A stretch of 64,000 nt of DNA from Avibacterium volantium_A (GCF_049366555.1 NZ_JBMMGT010000004.1:42666-106665); one strand, 5' to 3'. Shown: positions 25,561-35,481, counted from the first letter of the stretch. Notes: generated from the letters alone by a model not told the origin. Translations and numbers: made by a program.

Positions 25561-27504
25561 GTGGCGTTAATTAGTTTAACTGACAGTTATCTTTCTTTTA
25601 GTGATCACCCCTTATTAGATCACACGGATTTATACATTGAAGCCGGCGAGCGTGTTTGCTTAGTAGGGCGTAATGGGGTAGGTAAATCTACCTTAATGAA
25701 AATTTTGGCGGGCGAAATGGTAATGGACGATGGTCGCCTGCAATTTGAGCGTGATCTGGTGATCTCTCGCCTTGAACAAGATCCCCCACGCAATGCGCAA
25801 GGCAATGTGTTTGACTATGTGGCGGAAGGCATTGCCCATTTGGCCGATTTATTGAAAGAATATCACCGCACTTCGGATTTGCTAGAGCAAGAATATAGCG
25901 AAAGCACGCTAAATCGTTTGGCGGAAATTCAAGCCCAACTTGAACACGCTGATGGTTGGCGGTTTGAAAATAAAATCCGTGAAACTCTAATGAAATTAGG
26001 GCTTGAGCCAAATATGCGGTTAGCGGATTTATCAGGCGGCTGGTTGCGTAAGGCGGCATTGGCGCGCGCTTTGGTGTGCGATCCAGACGTGTTGTTGCTT
26101 GATGAACCCACTAACCACCTTGATGTTGATGCCATTGAATGGCTAGAAAATTTCCTGCTGAGTTTTGCAGGTTCGATCATCTTTATTTCTCACGACCGTG
26201 CTTTTATCAGCAAAATGGCCACTCGTATCGTCGATCTTGATCGGGGCAAATTGGTGTCTTACCCCGGTGATTATGCGAAATATCTCATTGAAAAAGAAGA
26301 AAATTTGCGTGTGGAAGCCCTACAAAACGAGCTGTTCGATAAAAAATTAGCGCAAGAAGAAGTGTGGATTCGCCAAGGGATCAAAGCGCGGAGAACCCGT
26401 AATGAAGGGCGAGTGCGTGCCTTGAAAGCCTTGCGTGAAGAACGCCGTCAGCGTAGAGATGTGCAGGGTAGCGCCAAGTTGCAAGTGGATAATTCCACCC
26501 GTTCAGGCAAAATCGTCTTTGAAGTGGAAGATGTAAGCTATGAAATTGCAGGGAAAAAACTGATTTCGCATTTTTCAACCACCATTTTGCGTGGTGATAA
26601 AATTGCCTTAGTTGGGGCAAATGGGATCGGCAAAACCACCTTGATTAAATTGCTTTTAGGCGAAATTCAGCCTACGTCAGGGCGTATTAAATGCGGTACA
26701 AAATTAGAAATTGCTTATTTCGATCAATATCGTGCCGATCTCGATCCTGAAAAAAGCGTGATGGATAACGTGGCGGACGGTAAGCAGGATATTGAAGTCA
26801 ATGGCGTGAAACGCCACGTTTTAGGCTATTTGCAAGATTTCTTATTTCCACCTAAGCGCGCAATGGTGCCAGTCAAAGCCCTTTCTGGCGGCGAGCGTAA
26901 CCGCTTATTATTGGCAAAATTATTGCTCAAACCCAATAATTTGTTGATTTTGGACGAACCGACCAATGATCTTGATGTGGAAACCTTAGAATTATTGGAA
27001 GAATTGCTGGCAGATTATCAAGGCACGTTGCTGATTGTGAGCCACGATCGTCAATTTATTGATAACACGGCGACTGAATGCTATATCTTCGAAGGCAATG
27101 GCGTGATCAATAAATATGTGGGCGGTTTCCACGATGCGAAACAGCAACAAGCCAATGTGTTTGCTTTGAAAGAAGCGGAACAGGCCAAAGAGAAAAAGGC
27201 GAAAGAAAAACAAGCGGAAAGTGCGGTGGAAATCAACAAAGTTTCTCACAAACCGGTGAAAAATCGCCCGGTGAAACTTTCTTACAATGAGCAACGAGAG
27301 CTAGAGCAATTGCCACAAAAATTGGAAGATTTGGAAGAAAAAATCACCGCACTTCAAGCGGAAGTGTCTGATCCGAATTTCTTTCAGCAAGATCATCAAT
27401 ATACGGCGGACAAACTACAACAGCTTGCCGATGCGGAACAAGCGTTAGAACAAGCTTTTGCCCGTTGGGAAGAATTGGAAGAAAAGAAAAATATGGCAAG
27501 TTGA
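25561..27504 (+). CDS. uup: Uup, ABC-F ATPase
   Basis: This is a soluble ABC-F protein of 647 residues with two ATPase domains. The first Walker A GRNGVGKST is near residue 37, the first signature LSGGWLRKA near 157 and first Walker B LLLDEPTNHLD near 178. The second set is GANGIGKTT near 351, LSGGERNR near 441 and LILDEPTNDLD near 462. The C-terminal coiled coil (about 560-640, LEQLPQKLEDLEEKI) is the Uup hallmark, and Uup binds DNA and ribosomes and reduces precise transposon excision. It starts with GTG after AAGGACAGA. Single gene, with hairpins after it. Confidence 0.95.
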   Translation: MALISLTDSYLSFSDHPLLDHTDLYIEAGERVCLVGRNGVGKSTLMKILAGEMVMDDGRLQFERDLVISRLEQDPPRNAQGNVFDYVAEGIAHLADLLKEYHRTSDLLEQEYSESTLNRLAEIQAQLEHADGWRFENKIRETLMKLGLEPNMRLADLSGGWLRKAALARALVCDPDVLLLDEPTNHLDVDAIEWLENFLLSFAGSIIFISHDRAFISKMATRIVDLDRGKLVSYPGDYAKYLIEKEENLRVEALQNELFDKKLAQEEVWIRQGIKARRTRNEGRVRALKALREERRQRRDVQGSAKLQVDNSTRSGKIVFEVEDVSYEIAGKKLISHFSTTILRGDKIALVGANGIGKTTLIKLLLGEIQPTSGRIKCGTKLEIAYFDQYRADLDPEKSVMDNVADGKQDIEVNGVKRHVLGYLQDFLFPPKRAMVPVKALSGGERNRLLLAKLLLKPNNLLILDEPTNDLDVETLELLEELLADYQGTLLIVSHDRQFIDNTATECYIFEGNGVINKYVGGFHDAKQQQANVFALKEAEQAKEKKAKEKQAESAVEINKVSHKPVKNRPVKLSYNEQRELEQLPQKLEDLEEKITALQAEVSDPNFFQQDHQYTADKLQQLADAEQALEQAFARWEELEEKKNMAS

Positions 27505-27561
27505 TAACTTGCTATAAAGATAAGTGAGGTGGTTTTTTAGCAAATTTTATCCATAAAAAAA

Positions 27562-27586
27562 CCGCCACATTAAAAACAAGTGGCGG
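27562..27586. terminator. Hairpin after uup
   Basis: CCGCCAC (27562-27568) pairs with GTGGCGG (27580-27586). Just before it, a GGTGG-TTTTTT stretch near 27528 can pair with AAAAAACCGCC near 27555-27566, so two alternative folds exist. T runs are better placed for the first fold. Confidence 0.55.
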
Positions 27587-27687
27587 AGAGGTCTTAAATA
27601 AGAAATTAGTTTGAAAAAGACAACTGCAATTTGCAGTGCACTAGCATTTACTAAGACTAGCGAGGCAGGAAATAGTTCACAAAAATT

Positions 27688-29547
27688 TTAAATTTTTTTA
27701 CTTTTTTGCAAAAAAGTAGTGATTTGCTCTTCAATACCCTGTGCGTCTAGTTTTAAATCTGCCAAAATTTCTTGTTGTGTGCCTTGTGGAATGAAGAAAT
27801 CTGGCAAGCCTAATTGTAAAAGTGCGGTGCTTTTTTGCTGAGAATTTAGCACTTCTGCCACGGCACTGCCAGCACCGCCTTGAATGGCGTTTTCTTCCAG
27901 TGTTACCAATAACGAATGGTTTTCTGCAAGTTGTAAAATTAATGCCTCATCAATGGGCTTGACAAATCGCATATCCACTAAGGTGGCATTTAAGTTTTCT
28001 GCGACCGTTTTCGCATTGGCTAACAAGGTACCAAAGTTTAAAATAGCAATATTTTTCCCTTGGCGCACGATTTTACCCTTGCCAAGTGGTAATATTGCTA
28101 ATGGTTCAAGTTTAACACCAATAGCATTGCCACGCGGGTAACGCACTGCCGCAGGTTTACCACATTGGTATCCTGTGTAAAGCATTTGACGGCATTCATT
28201 TTCATCACTTGGCGTCATAATCACAAGATTTGGGATACAACGCATAAAGCTAATGTCGAATGCGCCTTGGTGAGTTTGGCCGTCTGCGCCAACAATACCA
28301 GCCCGGTCAATAGCAAATAATACAGGCAGATTTTGAATGGCAACATCGTGGATAACTTGATCATAGGCACGCTGTAAAAAAGTGGAATAAATGGCAACCA
28401 CAGGCTTGAACCCCGCAATGGCTAATCCCGCAGCAAAGGTAACGGCGTGCTGTTCGGCAATGGCAACATCAAAATATTGTTGTGGAAAGCGGTTGGAAAA
28501 TTCAACCATTCCTGAACCTTCACGCATCGCAGGGGTGATTCCGATTAATTTCGGATCTTGCTCTGCCATTTCACATAGCCAGTTACCAAAAATTTGTGAA
28601 TATGTTGGGGTGGTGGATTTTGGTAATTTTCCGCTTGTGGGATCGAATTTCGGCACACCGTGGAAGCCGATTGGATCTTGTTCCGCAGGGGCGTAGCCTT
28701 TGCCTTTTTTGGTTTTAATATGCAAGAATTGCGGCCCTTTCAGACTGCTCATATTTTTCAACGTGCTAATTAACTCGTCCACATTATGACCATCAATTGG
28801 GCCGATATAGTTAAAGCCTAGCTCTTCAAACATTGTGCCAATCGGTGAAACGAAGCCTTTAACGTGTTCTTCTGTCTTTTTCACAAATTCTTTAATCGGT
28901 GGCACGCCAGAGAGAATTTTTTTGCCGCCCTCGCGCAAGGTGGAATAGAAAGAACCAGAAAACAAGCGGGCAAGATAGTTGTTCAGCGCGCCCACATTTT
29001 CTGAAATGGACATTTCGTTATCATTGAGAATTACCAACATATCGGTGTGCAATGCGCCAGCGTGATTGAGCGCTTCAAAGGCCATTCCCGCGGTAATTGC
29101 GCCATCGCCAATGACACAAACCGTTTTGCGCCCTGCGTTCTCTTTTTCTGCTGCTACGGCAATGCCAAGCCCAGCACTAATCGAAGTGGAAGAATGTCCC
29201 ACACTTAGTACATCAAATTCACTTTCATCACGCCAAGGGAAAGGGTGAAGCCCGTCTTTTTGGCGAATGGTGGACATTTTATCACGGCGTCCAGTGAGAA
29301 TTTTATGCGGATAGGCTTGATGCCCCACGTCCCAAATGAGCTGATCGAATGGCGTGTTGAACACATAATGCAAGGCAACGGTGAGTTCTACCGTGCCTAA
29401 ACCAGAAGCCAAATGGCCGCTACTTTGACTAACACTTTCCAACAAATATCCGCGTAATTCATTACAAAGTTGGGGAAGTTGATCTTTATTTAAAAGACGC
29501 AAATCGTCCGGTGAATTAATCAGTGATAAAAGAGGATATTTTTCCAT
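27688..29547 (-). CDS. dxs: 1-deoxy-D-xylulose-5-phosphate synthase
   Basis: This thiamine-diphosphate enzyme condenses pyruvate and glyceraldehyde 3-phosphate, the first step of the MEP isoprenoid pathway. At 619 residues it has the family length. The ThDP-binding motif GDGAITAGMAFEALNHAG-type sequence near residue 150 ends in LNDNEMSIS, the catalytic-domain HGVPKF lies near 298, and the C-terminal transketolase part shows VAIAEQHAVTFAAGLA near 367 and DRAGIVGADGQTHQG near 420. It is the last of xseB-ispA-dxs, the same order as E. coli, and 75 bases separate it from ispA. Confidence 0.97.
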   Translation of the reverse strand: MEKYPLLSLINSPDDLRLLNKDQLPQLCNELRGYLLESVSQSSGHLASGLGTVELTVALHYVFNTPFDQLIWDVGHQAYPHKILTGRRDKMSTIRQKDGLHPFPWRDESEFDVLSVGHSSTSISAGLGIAVAAEKENAGRKTVCVIGDGAITAGMAFEALNHAGALHTDMLVILNDNEMSISENVGALNNYLARLFSGSFYSTLREGGKKILSGVPPIKEFVKKTEEHVKGFVSPIGTMFEELGFNYIGPIDGHNVDELISTLKNMSSLKGPQFLHIKTKKGKGYAPAEQDPIGFHGVPKFDPTSGKLPKSTTPTYSQIFGNWLCEMAEQDPKLIGITPAMREGSGMVEFSNRFPQQYFDVAIAEQHAVTFAAGLAIAGFKPVVAIYSTFLQRAYDQVIHDVAIQNLPVLFAIDRAGIVGADGQTHQGAFDISFMRCIPNLVIMTPSDENECRQMLYTGYQCGKPAAVRYPRGNAIGVKLEPLAILPLGKGKIVRQGKNIAILNFGTLLANAKTVAENLNATLVDMRFVKPIDEALILQLAENHSLLVTLEENAIQGGAGSAVAEVLNSQQKSTALLQLGLPDFFIPQGTQQEILADLKLDAQGIEEQITTFLQKSKKI

Positions 29548-29622
29548 TGTTAATCAAATCCAAAAAAGGGTTAAATTTCGACCGCACTTTAATAATACAA
29601 GGCTTAGGCGGTGTCCAATATA

Positions 29623-30513
29623 TTAATTTTTTCTTGTTACAATAAACTCGCTCAATGCCTTTAATGGCGAGCTATCAAAAGGTAATTTGGCCAAAGCATC
29701 AAGGGCTTGTTGATGAAGTTCTTGCGCTTTTTCTTTCGCCCCTTGCAAGCCGAGTAATTTCGGGTAAGTGCTTTTATCTGCAGCTAAATCCGCCCCCACG
29801 GTTTTACCAATCACATCGCTTTCGCCTTCAATATCTAAAATATCATCTTGCACTTGGAACGCCAGCCCAATGGCATCGGCATAGCGTTCAAACTGTTGGC
29901 AAAGTTGTTTGTCGGCAAAATGCGGTGAACAAAGAAAGCCCATTTTTAATGCACAGCGTAGCAACGCGCCCGTTTTGTTGCGATGAATTCTTTCTAATTC
30001 CGTTAGGCTGACTTGTTGATGCTCAGCTTGCAAATCAAGGCTTTGCCCTAAACACATTCCTTGCACACCAGAGGCTTTTGCCAATTCCGCCACCAAAGCA
30101 AGGCGTTGTTCGGCAGATAAATTTGGCGTTTGGCTCAGTAATTCAAACGCAAAGGCTTGTAACGCATCACCTGCCAGAATGGCGGTGGCTTCATCAAAGG
30201 CAATATGACAAGTTGGGTGTCCACGGCGCAATGCATCGTTATCCATTGCAGGCAAATCATCGTGAACTAAAGAATAAGCGTGAATTGCTTCAATGCCTGC
30301 GGCGGCATAATCCAAATGCACGAGTTCTGCCCCTAACATTCTGCCTGTGGCATAAACCAAAAACGGACGAACACGCTTTCCACCCAATAAAAGCGCATAT
30401 TTCATCGCTTCCGCAAGGGGAGAGGGTTGCGTGTCAATTTGCTCAAATTGGTGCTTGAGAAATTGATTAATCCGCTGTTGAAATTGTTGTAAATCCTGTG
30501 CAAATTGGTACAT
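29623..30513 (-). CDS. ispA: Farnesyl diphosphate synthase
   Basis: This prenyltransferase joins isopentenyl diphosphate units to make geranyl and farnesyl diphosphate, precursors of undecaprenyl lipid and quinone side chains. At 296 residues, the first aspartate-rich motif starts at Asp85 (DDLPAMD), with GGKRVRP near 44. The second motif DDILDIEG is near 225 and is followed by the GKTVGADLAADKSTYP stretch. The bacterial type-II spacing of the first motif is present. Twenty-five bases separate it from xseB upstream. Confidence 0.96.
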   Translation of the reverse strand: MYQFAQDLQQFQQRINQFLKHQFEQIDTQPSPLAEAMKYALLLGGKRVRPFLVYATGRMLGAELVHLDYAAAGIEAIHAYSLVHDDLPAMDNDALRRGHPTCHIAFDEATAILAGDALQAFAFELLSQTPNLSAEQRLALVAELAKASGVQGMCLGQSLDLQAEHQQVSLTELERIHRNKTGALLRCALKMGFLCSPHFADKQLCQQFERYADAIGLAFQVQDDILDIEGESDVIGKTVGADLAADKSTYPKLLGLQGAKEKAQELHQQALDALAKLPFDSSPLKALSEFIVTRKN

Positions 30514-30538
30514 AGCAGTGGCTTAGTTATTGGGTTGC

Positions 30539-30787
30539 TTATTCGTTGTTTTGATAGTCGCTTAATTCTGCTTTATCGCTTTTAGAAAGCAAAATTTGAA
30601 TGCGCTGTTCCGCTTGTTGTAAACGCGCTTGACCTAATTGGGCTAGCTTAATTCCGCTTTCAAAATCCTTTAACGCCTGTTCTAAAGGCAATTCGCCACT
30701 TTCTAAACGAGCAACAATGCTTTCTAATTGAGTTAAGGTGGTTTCAAAATCTAAGCTGTTTTCGTCTGTGGTAGGTTTGCGTGCCAT
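30539..30787 (-). CDS. xseB: Exodeoxyribonuclease VII small subunit
   Basis: This is the small subunit of exonuclease VII, which degrades single-stranded DNA together with XseA. It is an 82-residue helical protein with the family core LDFETTLTQLESIVARLESGE and LPLEQALKDFESGIKL (helical hairpin). I chose ATG 30787 because AGGA lies upstream at good spacing; a longer frame from 30823 would add twelve non-conserved residues. It starts the xseB-ispA-dxs operon and is divergent from thiI, as in E. coli. XseA is not in the window. Confidence 0.95.
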   Translation of the reverse strand: MARKPTTDENSLDFETTLTQLESIVARLESGELPLEQALKDFESGIKLAQLGQARLQQAEQRIQILLSKSDKAELSDYQNNE

Positions 30788-31019
30788 TGTTTTTCCTAAA
30801 TTCAAGCTAAATAAATGCCACATTGTACTGTATTTTTATGGACTTGTTAAAGCCTATAGCAAGATTGTTGCGCAAAAAATCTCAGAAAAAAGCACCGCAC
30901 TTTTGTTTCCTTTGCTCAGCCCCAAAACAGGCGAGAGCAGCGGACGAGAAAAATTGGGGATTTGTAAAAGATGTTGTACAATACCGCCCAATTTTTTTGC
31001 TTAAAACAGAAGTATTCCA

Positions 31020-32468
31020 ATGAAATTTATTATTAAACTTTTCCCTGAAATTATGATTAAAAGTGAAAGCGTGCGTAAACGCTTTATTAAAATTTTGACA
31101 GGGAATATTCGCAATATTTTGAATAAATATGATGACACGGTGGCCGTGGTGAAGCACTGGGATTATATCGAAGTGCGGTCAAAAAATGCGGAAAATCGTG
31201 CCTTATTAATTGAATTATTAGGACGAATCCCCGGCATTCATCATTTTCTTGAAGTGGAAGAAAAACCGTTCAACAGCGTGCAAGATATTTTCCAGCAAAC
31301 CTTGCAAGATGTAGCTCATCTCCTTGAAAACAAAACCTTTTGTGTGCGTGTAAAACGCAAAGGCAAGCACGATTTTTCTTCCCTTGATGTGGAACGCTAT
31401 GTCGGCGGTGGCTTAAATCAACATATCGCCAGTGCGAAAGTGAAGCTCAGCAAACCTGATGTTACTGTTCGCATTGATATTGAAGACGACAAAATGATGC
31501 TGGTGAAAGCCCGTCATACAGGACTGGGCGGTTATCCTATTGGCACGCAAGAAGATGTGCTTTCGCTTATCTCGGGCGGCTTTGATTCGGGCGTATCCAG
31601 TTATATGCTGATTCGCCGTGGCTCGCGCGTGCATTATTGCTTCTTTAATCTGGGCGGTGCGGCACACGAAATCGGCGTAAAACAAATGGCGTATCATATT
31701 TGGAATCGCTTTAGTGGCTCGCATAAAGTACGTTTTGTGGCGATTAATTTTGAGCCTGTGGTGGCAGAGATTTTAGAGAAAATCGACAACGGCCAAATGG
31801 GTGTGGTGTTAAAGCGAATGATGGTGCGCGCTGCAAGCAAAGTGGCAGAACGTTTTGGCATTCAAGCCATTGTTACGGGCGAAGCGCTAGGTCAAGTTTC
31901 CAGCCAAACCCTCACCAATTTGCGCCTAATTGATGAGGCCGCCGATGCTCTTGTGTTACGTCCGCTTATCACCCACGATAAAGAACAAATTATCGCAATG
32001 GCAAAAGAAATTGGCACAGACGATATTGCGAAATCAATGCCGGAATTTTGTGGCGTGATTTCAAAAAATCCAACGGTTAAAGCGGTGCGAGAAAAAATTC
32101 TTAGCGAAGAAAATCATTTTGATTTCAGCGTATTAGAAAGTGCGGTGCAAAATGCGCAATATTTAGGTATTCGCCAAATTGCAGAACAAACGGAAAAAGA
32201 AGTGGTGGAAGTGGACACCATTTCCGTATTAGGCGAAAACGACATCGTAATCGACATTCGTAGCCCCGAAGAAACAGACGAAAACCCATTAGAACTGGCA
32301 GGGCAGGAAGTGCGTTTAATCCCATTCTATAAACTTTCTACTTTATTTCCAGAATTAGACCAAAGCAAAAATTACGTCCTTTACTGCGAACGCGGCGTAA
32401 TGAGCAAACTCCAAGCCCTTTATTTAAAAGAAAATGGGTTTGGGAATGTGAGAGTATTTAGAAAATAG
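31020..32468 (+). CDS. thiI: ThiI, tRNA 4-thiouridine and thiamine sulfur-transfer enzyme
   Basis: This 482-residue protein puts sulfur on uridine 8 of tRNA and supports thiazole synthesis. It has an N-terminal ferredoxin-like part, a THUMP domain (about 60-165), the PP-loop motif SGGFDSG near 183, and a C-terminal rhodanese domain with the persulfide cysteine at 456 (YCERGVMSK). Cys344 (PEFCGVIS), the partner in the catalytic disulfide, is also conserved, at the same number as in E. coli. The extended form with the rhodanese domain is intact. The start lacks a strong ribosome site. Divergent from xseB. Confidence 0.96.
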   Translation: MKFIIKLFPEIMIKSESVRKRFIKILTGNIRNILNKYDDTVAVVKHWDYIEVRSKNAENRALLIELLGRIPGIHHFLEVEEKPFNSVQDIFQQTLQDVAHLLENKTFCVRVKRKGKHDFSSLDVERYVGGGLNQHIASAKVKLSKPDVTVRIDIEDDKMMLVKARHTGLGGYPIGTQEDVLSLISGGFDSGVSSYMLIRRGSRVHYCFFNLGGAAHEIGVKQMAYHIWNRFSGSHKVRFVAINFEPVVAEILEKIDNGQMGVVLKRMMVRAASKVAERFGIQAIVTGEALGQVSSQTLTNLRLIDEAADALVLRPLITHDKEQIIAMAKEIGTDDIAKSMPEFCGVISKNPTVKAVREKILSEENHFDFSVLESAVQNAQYLGIRQIAEQTEKEVVEVDTISVLGENDIVIDIRSPEETDENPLELAGQEVRLIPFYKLSTLFPELDQSKNYVLYCERGVMSKLQALYLKENGFGNVRVFRK

Positions 32469-32494
32469 TTGTCAGTAGATAGGCGATAAATAAG

Positions 32495-32523
32495 AATGCA
32501 CCATTGAAGAATGGTGCATTTTT
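32495..32523 (+). terminator. thiI terminator
   Basis: AATGCACCAT (32495-32504), loop TGAAGA, ATGGTGCATT (32511-32520), then T run. Confidence 0.9.
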
Positions 32524-32640
32524 ATTTGGAAAACTTTGCGCTACTTCACATTTTTTTATATCCATTCTTGTGTTCAGGTTATATTTGGCTAGGATATAAA
32601 TGTTAAATATATGTTAAAAATGAAAATAAGGAGGGTATTT

Positions 32641-33843
32641 ATGTTAATAAAAGTAGGGATGTTTCAAACCTTAGCGCTTGCCGTAGTAGCAATTTATGTT
32701 GGGGAATTTATTCGTCAGCAATTTCCAATCTGGAAAAAATATTGTATTCCTTCTCCTGTTATTGGTGGTGTGATTTTTGCGTTACTAACAACGTTAAGCC
32801 ACAGTCTAGATTTAATTTCCTTTCAGTTTGACTATAAAACGATTAATACATTTTTCTATAATGTGTTTTTTGCCGCAATGGGGTTTGCCGCAAGTTTTGC
32901 ACTATTAAAGAAAGGGGGAAAATTAGTCCTTATTTTCAGTGCATTAGCCGCTGTATTGGCGATTTTGCAAAATGTTTTAGCTCTCGGTGTTGGAACATTG
33001 TTGGATATGAACCCATTAACTGCATTAATGGCAGGCTCTATTCCATTAACGGGTGGGCATGGTAATGCTGCTGCGTTCGCGCCGTTAGCAGAGCAGCAAG
33101 GTGCGGTTGGCGCAATGGAAGTTGCAATTGCCGCAGCAACCTTTGGTTTGGTGGCGGGCTGTATGCTTGGTGGGCCATTAGGCAGAGGTTTGATAAAAAA
33201 ATACCATCTAGAACATCAAGTAGAAAATGGGCAGGTTATTGAGCGTGAAGATAATGGTATTCTTGCCAAAATTAGTTACCGCCGTTCAAGCCAAGCCGCA
33301 TTTTTATTGCTTTTGGCTTGTGGTATTGGGCAAACGCTCTTTTACCTAATGCAAGTTGCCTTTCCTAAAGTGAACATTCCTATTCACGTAATGAGTATGT
33401 TGGGTGGGGTAGTTCTACGTTTAATTTTGGATACGAGAAAGCGCGACAACCAAGCCTTGTATGAAACCATTGGCATTATTGGGGAAATTTCCCTTGCCAT
33501 TTTCGTTTCAGTGGTGATTATTACGATGCAATTATGGAAACTTGCCGATTTGGCGATACCATTAATTATTATCTTGGTTTTGCAAGTCTTATTGTGCTAT
33601 GTATTTTGCGTTTTCATTACGTTTAGATTATGCGGTAAAAATTATGATTCAGCAGTGATAGCCACTGGACATTCCGGCTTTGGATTAGGGGCTGTTCCTG
33701 TTTCAATGGCAACAATGACTGCGGTTTGCGCCCGCTATCGCTATTCGAAGATCGCTTTCTTTGTTGTTCCGTTAATCGGTGGCTTTATTAGTAATATTAG
33801 CAATGCCTTAATTATTACTTTTTTCCTTAATATCGCCGCATAG
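32641..33843 (+). CDS. gltS: Sodium/glutamate symporter GltS
   Basis: This is an inner-membrane Na+-coupled glutamate importer of the GltS family. At 400 residues it matches the 401 of E. coli. About ten hydrophobic segments surround two repeated pore-type loops: SIPLTGGHGNAAAF near residue 135 and ATGHSGFGLGAVPVSMATM near 340. I chose ATG 32641 because AAGGAGGG lies five bases upstream; the in-frame ATG at 32611 has none. It follows thiI but is separated by a terminator. It ends at an inverted uptake-signal terminator shared with convergent prmB. Confidence 0.93.
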   Translation: MLIKVGMFQTLALAVVAIYVGEFIRQQFPIWKKYCIPSPVIGGVIFALLTTLSHSLDLISFQFDYKTINTFFYNVFFAAMGFAASFALLKKGGKLVLIFSALAAVLAILQNVLALGVGTLLDMNPLTALMAGSIPLTGGHGNAAAFAPLAEQQGAVGAMEVAIAAATFGLVAGCMLGGPLGRGLIKKYHLEHQVENGQVIEREDNGILAKISYRRSSQAAFLLLLACGIGQTLFYLMQVAFPKVNIPIHVMSMLGGVVLRLILDTRKRDNQALYETIGIIGEISLAIFVSVVIITMQLWKLADLAIPLIIILVLQVLLCYVFCVFITFRLCGKNYDSAVIATGHSGFGLGAVPVSMATMTAVCARYRYSKIAFFVVPLIGGFISNISNALIITFFLNIAA

Positions 33844-33892
33844 AGGTGATTGGGTATGGTAACTTAAAATTTTTGATCTAGGATAAGTTGTT

Positions 33893-33930
33893 AGTGCGGT
33901 GGAAAAAATAGAAATTTTTCCACCGCACTT
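33893..33930. terminator. Bidirectional terminator built from inverted uptake signals
   Basis: AGTGCGGTGGAAAAA (33893-33907) pairs with TTTTTCCACCGCACT (33915-33929). One arm carries a perfect ACCGCACTT (33922-33930); the other is one base short. It lies between convergent gltS and prmB. Confidence 0.9.
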
Positions 33931-33943
33931 ATTTTGGAGATAA

Positions 33944-34882
33944 TCAAGAACGATTTAATTCAACCAGTTGTTTTTTGGTTAATGCAAAAACACCTAATCC
34001 CCCGTTTTTCAGTTCTAGCCACTGGAATGGGGCGTTAGGGAATTGTTCTATTAGGTGGATCATACTGTTTCCTACTTCGCAGACTAATACCCCATCATCG
34101 GCTAAATAATCCGGTGCAGCTTTTAAGATTCGTTTGGTTATTTCGAGTCCATCAACGCCAGAACCTAATGCCATTTCTGGCTCGTGGTGGTATTCTTCTG
34201 GCATATCGTCAAGGTCTTCTTTATCCACATAAGGAGGATTGGTCACGATAAGATCGTATTTATCTTGGGGAAGATTGTTAAATAGATCCGATTGAATTGG
34301 GAATACACGATCACTTAGGTTGTGGTGCATAATATTGATTTCTGCCACATCTAAAGCATCGGTAGAGAGATCAATGGCATCAACCTCGGCATTTGGGAAT
34401 TGAGTCGCACAGGCAATTGCAATACAGCCACTGCCTGTACACATATCTAAAATTCGTTGTGGTGCTTTGGTGAGCAGTCCCGCAAAGCGGTCTTCAATTA
34501 AGGCACCAATGGGGGAGCGAGGCACGATCACTCGCTCATCGACATAAAACTCCAATCCACAAAACCACGCACGATTGGTTAAATATGCCACGGGAATGCG
34601 TTGTTCAATGCGTGCCAAAATGAGTTCCAATAAACTTGCTTTTTCGCTTTGTGTTAAACGGCTATCATAAAGCTCACTGGGTAAATCGGGCGGGAGTTGT
34701 AATGCGGTTAATACGAGTTGTTGCGCTTCGTCCCAAGCGTTGTCATAACCGTGTCCGTAATATAAATCAGAGCGATTAAAAGTGCTGTATGTCCAGCGCA
34801 AAAAATCTTTTAGGGTGTAAAGCGAATCAGGAACGTTGTCCGCGAGAATTTGCTGAATGAGTTCTTGGTTAAATGTGGTCAT
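33944..34882 (-). CDS. prmB: Ribosomal protein L3 glutamine methyltransferase PrmB
   Basis: This SAM-dependent methyltransferase modifies the conserved GGQ-like glutamine of ribosomal protein L3. At 312 residues it has the HemK-like N-terminal helical domain, then SAM motif I ILDMCTGSGCIAIACA near residue 140 and the catalytic NPPY motif (VTNPPYVDKEDL) near 208, which defines glutamine N5-methyltransferases. The N-terminal YGHGYDNAWDEAQ element is typical of PrmB over PrmC. It is divergent from smrB, an arrangement shared with E. coli. Confidence 0.95.
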   Translation of the reverse strand: MTTFNQELIQQILADNVPDSLYTLKDFLRWTYSTFNRSDLYYGHGYDNAWDEAQQLVLTALQLPPDLPSELYDSRLTQSEKASLLELILARIEQRIPVAYLTNRAWFCGLEFYVDERVIVPRSPIGALIEDRFAGLLTKAPQRILDMCTGSGCIAIACATQFPNAEVDAIDLSTDALDVAEINIMHHNLSDRVFPIQSDLFNNLPQDKYDLIVTNPPYVDKEDLDDMPEEYHHEPEMALGSGVDGLEITKRILKAAPDYLADDGVLVCEVGNSMIHLIEQFPNAPFQWLELKNGGLGVFALTKKQLVELNRS

Positions 34883-34977
34883 AGGTTGTTTCCAGTTTCA
34901 AGGATAAAATTGTGGCTATTTATAGCATAATATTATGTTATGATTAAACTTATTTTAAATTTACAGTAATAATAAAT

Positions 34978-35481
34978 ATGCTAAACGATGAAGATATGGC
35001 ATTGTTTCGTGATGCGGTGCGAGGGGCTACGCCTTTAAAGCAAAATGAATTTGTGCCAGGTTATAGAAAAAATAAACAAAAACAAGAGCAGCGTGAACAA
35101 CGTGAAAGGGAAGATACCTTGTTCTTTTTTTCTGACGAATATGAGCCTTTGTTGAATGAAGAGGGGGCGGTGAAATATTTGCGCGAGGGGGAGGATTCCT
35201 ATCTGCTTAAGCAATTACGCCGTGGTGATTTTTCTCCAGAGCTATTTTTGGATTTGCACGGTTTAACCCGAGAGAAAGCGAAATTGGAGCTAGCGGCGCT
35301 AATTCAAGCTTGTGAAAAAGAGCATATCTATTGTGCAAGCATTATGACAGGCTATGGAACTTATACGTTGAAACGTCAAATCCCTCGTTGGCTTGTGCAG
35401 CACCCCCGTGTTCGAGCCTTACACCAAGCGCCAAAAGAATGGGGCGGGGAAGCAGCAATTTTAATTTTGCTTGAGGTGTAG
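34978..35481 (+). CDS. smrB: SmrB ribosome-rescue endonuclease
   Basis: This 167-residue protein belongs to the Smr-domain family (E. coli YfcN). SmrB cleaves mRNA between collided ribosomes and thereby starts rescue. The N-terminal extension that docks on the ribosome is basic (about residues 15-40), and the C-terminal Smr domain begins FLDLHGLTREKAK near residue 85, with the DLH motif that holds catalytic Asp and His. The second motif reads MTGYGTYTLK where E. coli has an HGxG version; TGxG is also a known form in the wider family. Ribosome site weak. Divergent from prmB. Confidence 0.92.
   Translation: MLNDEDMALFRDAVRGATPLKQNEFVPGYRKNKQKQEQREQREREDTLFFFSDEYEPLLNEEGAVKYLREGEDSYLLKQLRRGDFSPELFLDLHGLTREKAKLELAALIQACEKEHIYCASIMTGYGTYTLKRQIPRWLVQHPRVRALHQAPKEWGGEAAILILLEV

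Noticed and set aside
34978..35481. SmrB second motif TGYG instead of the HGxG of E. coli
   Set aside because: TGxG is a known variant in the wider Smr family and the catalytic DLH motif is intact, so loss of function is not implied.
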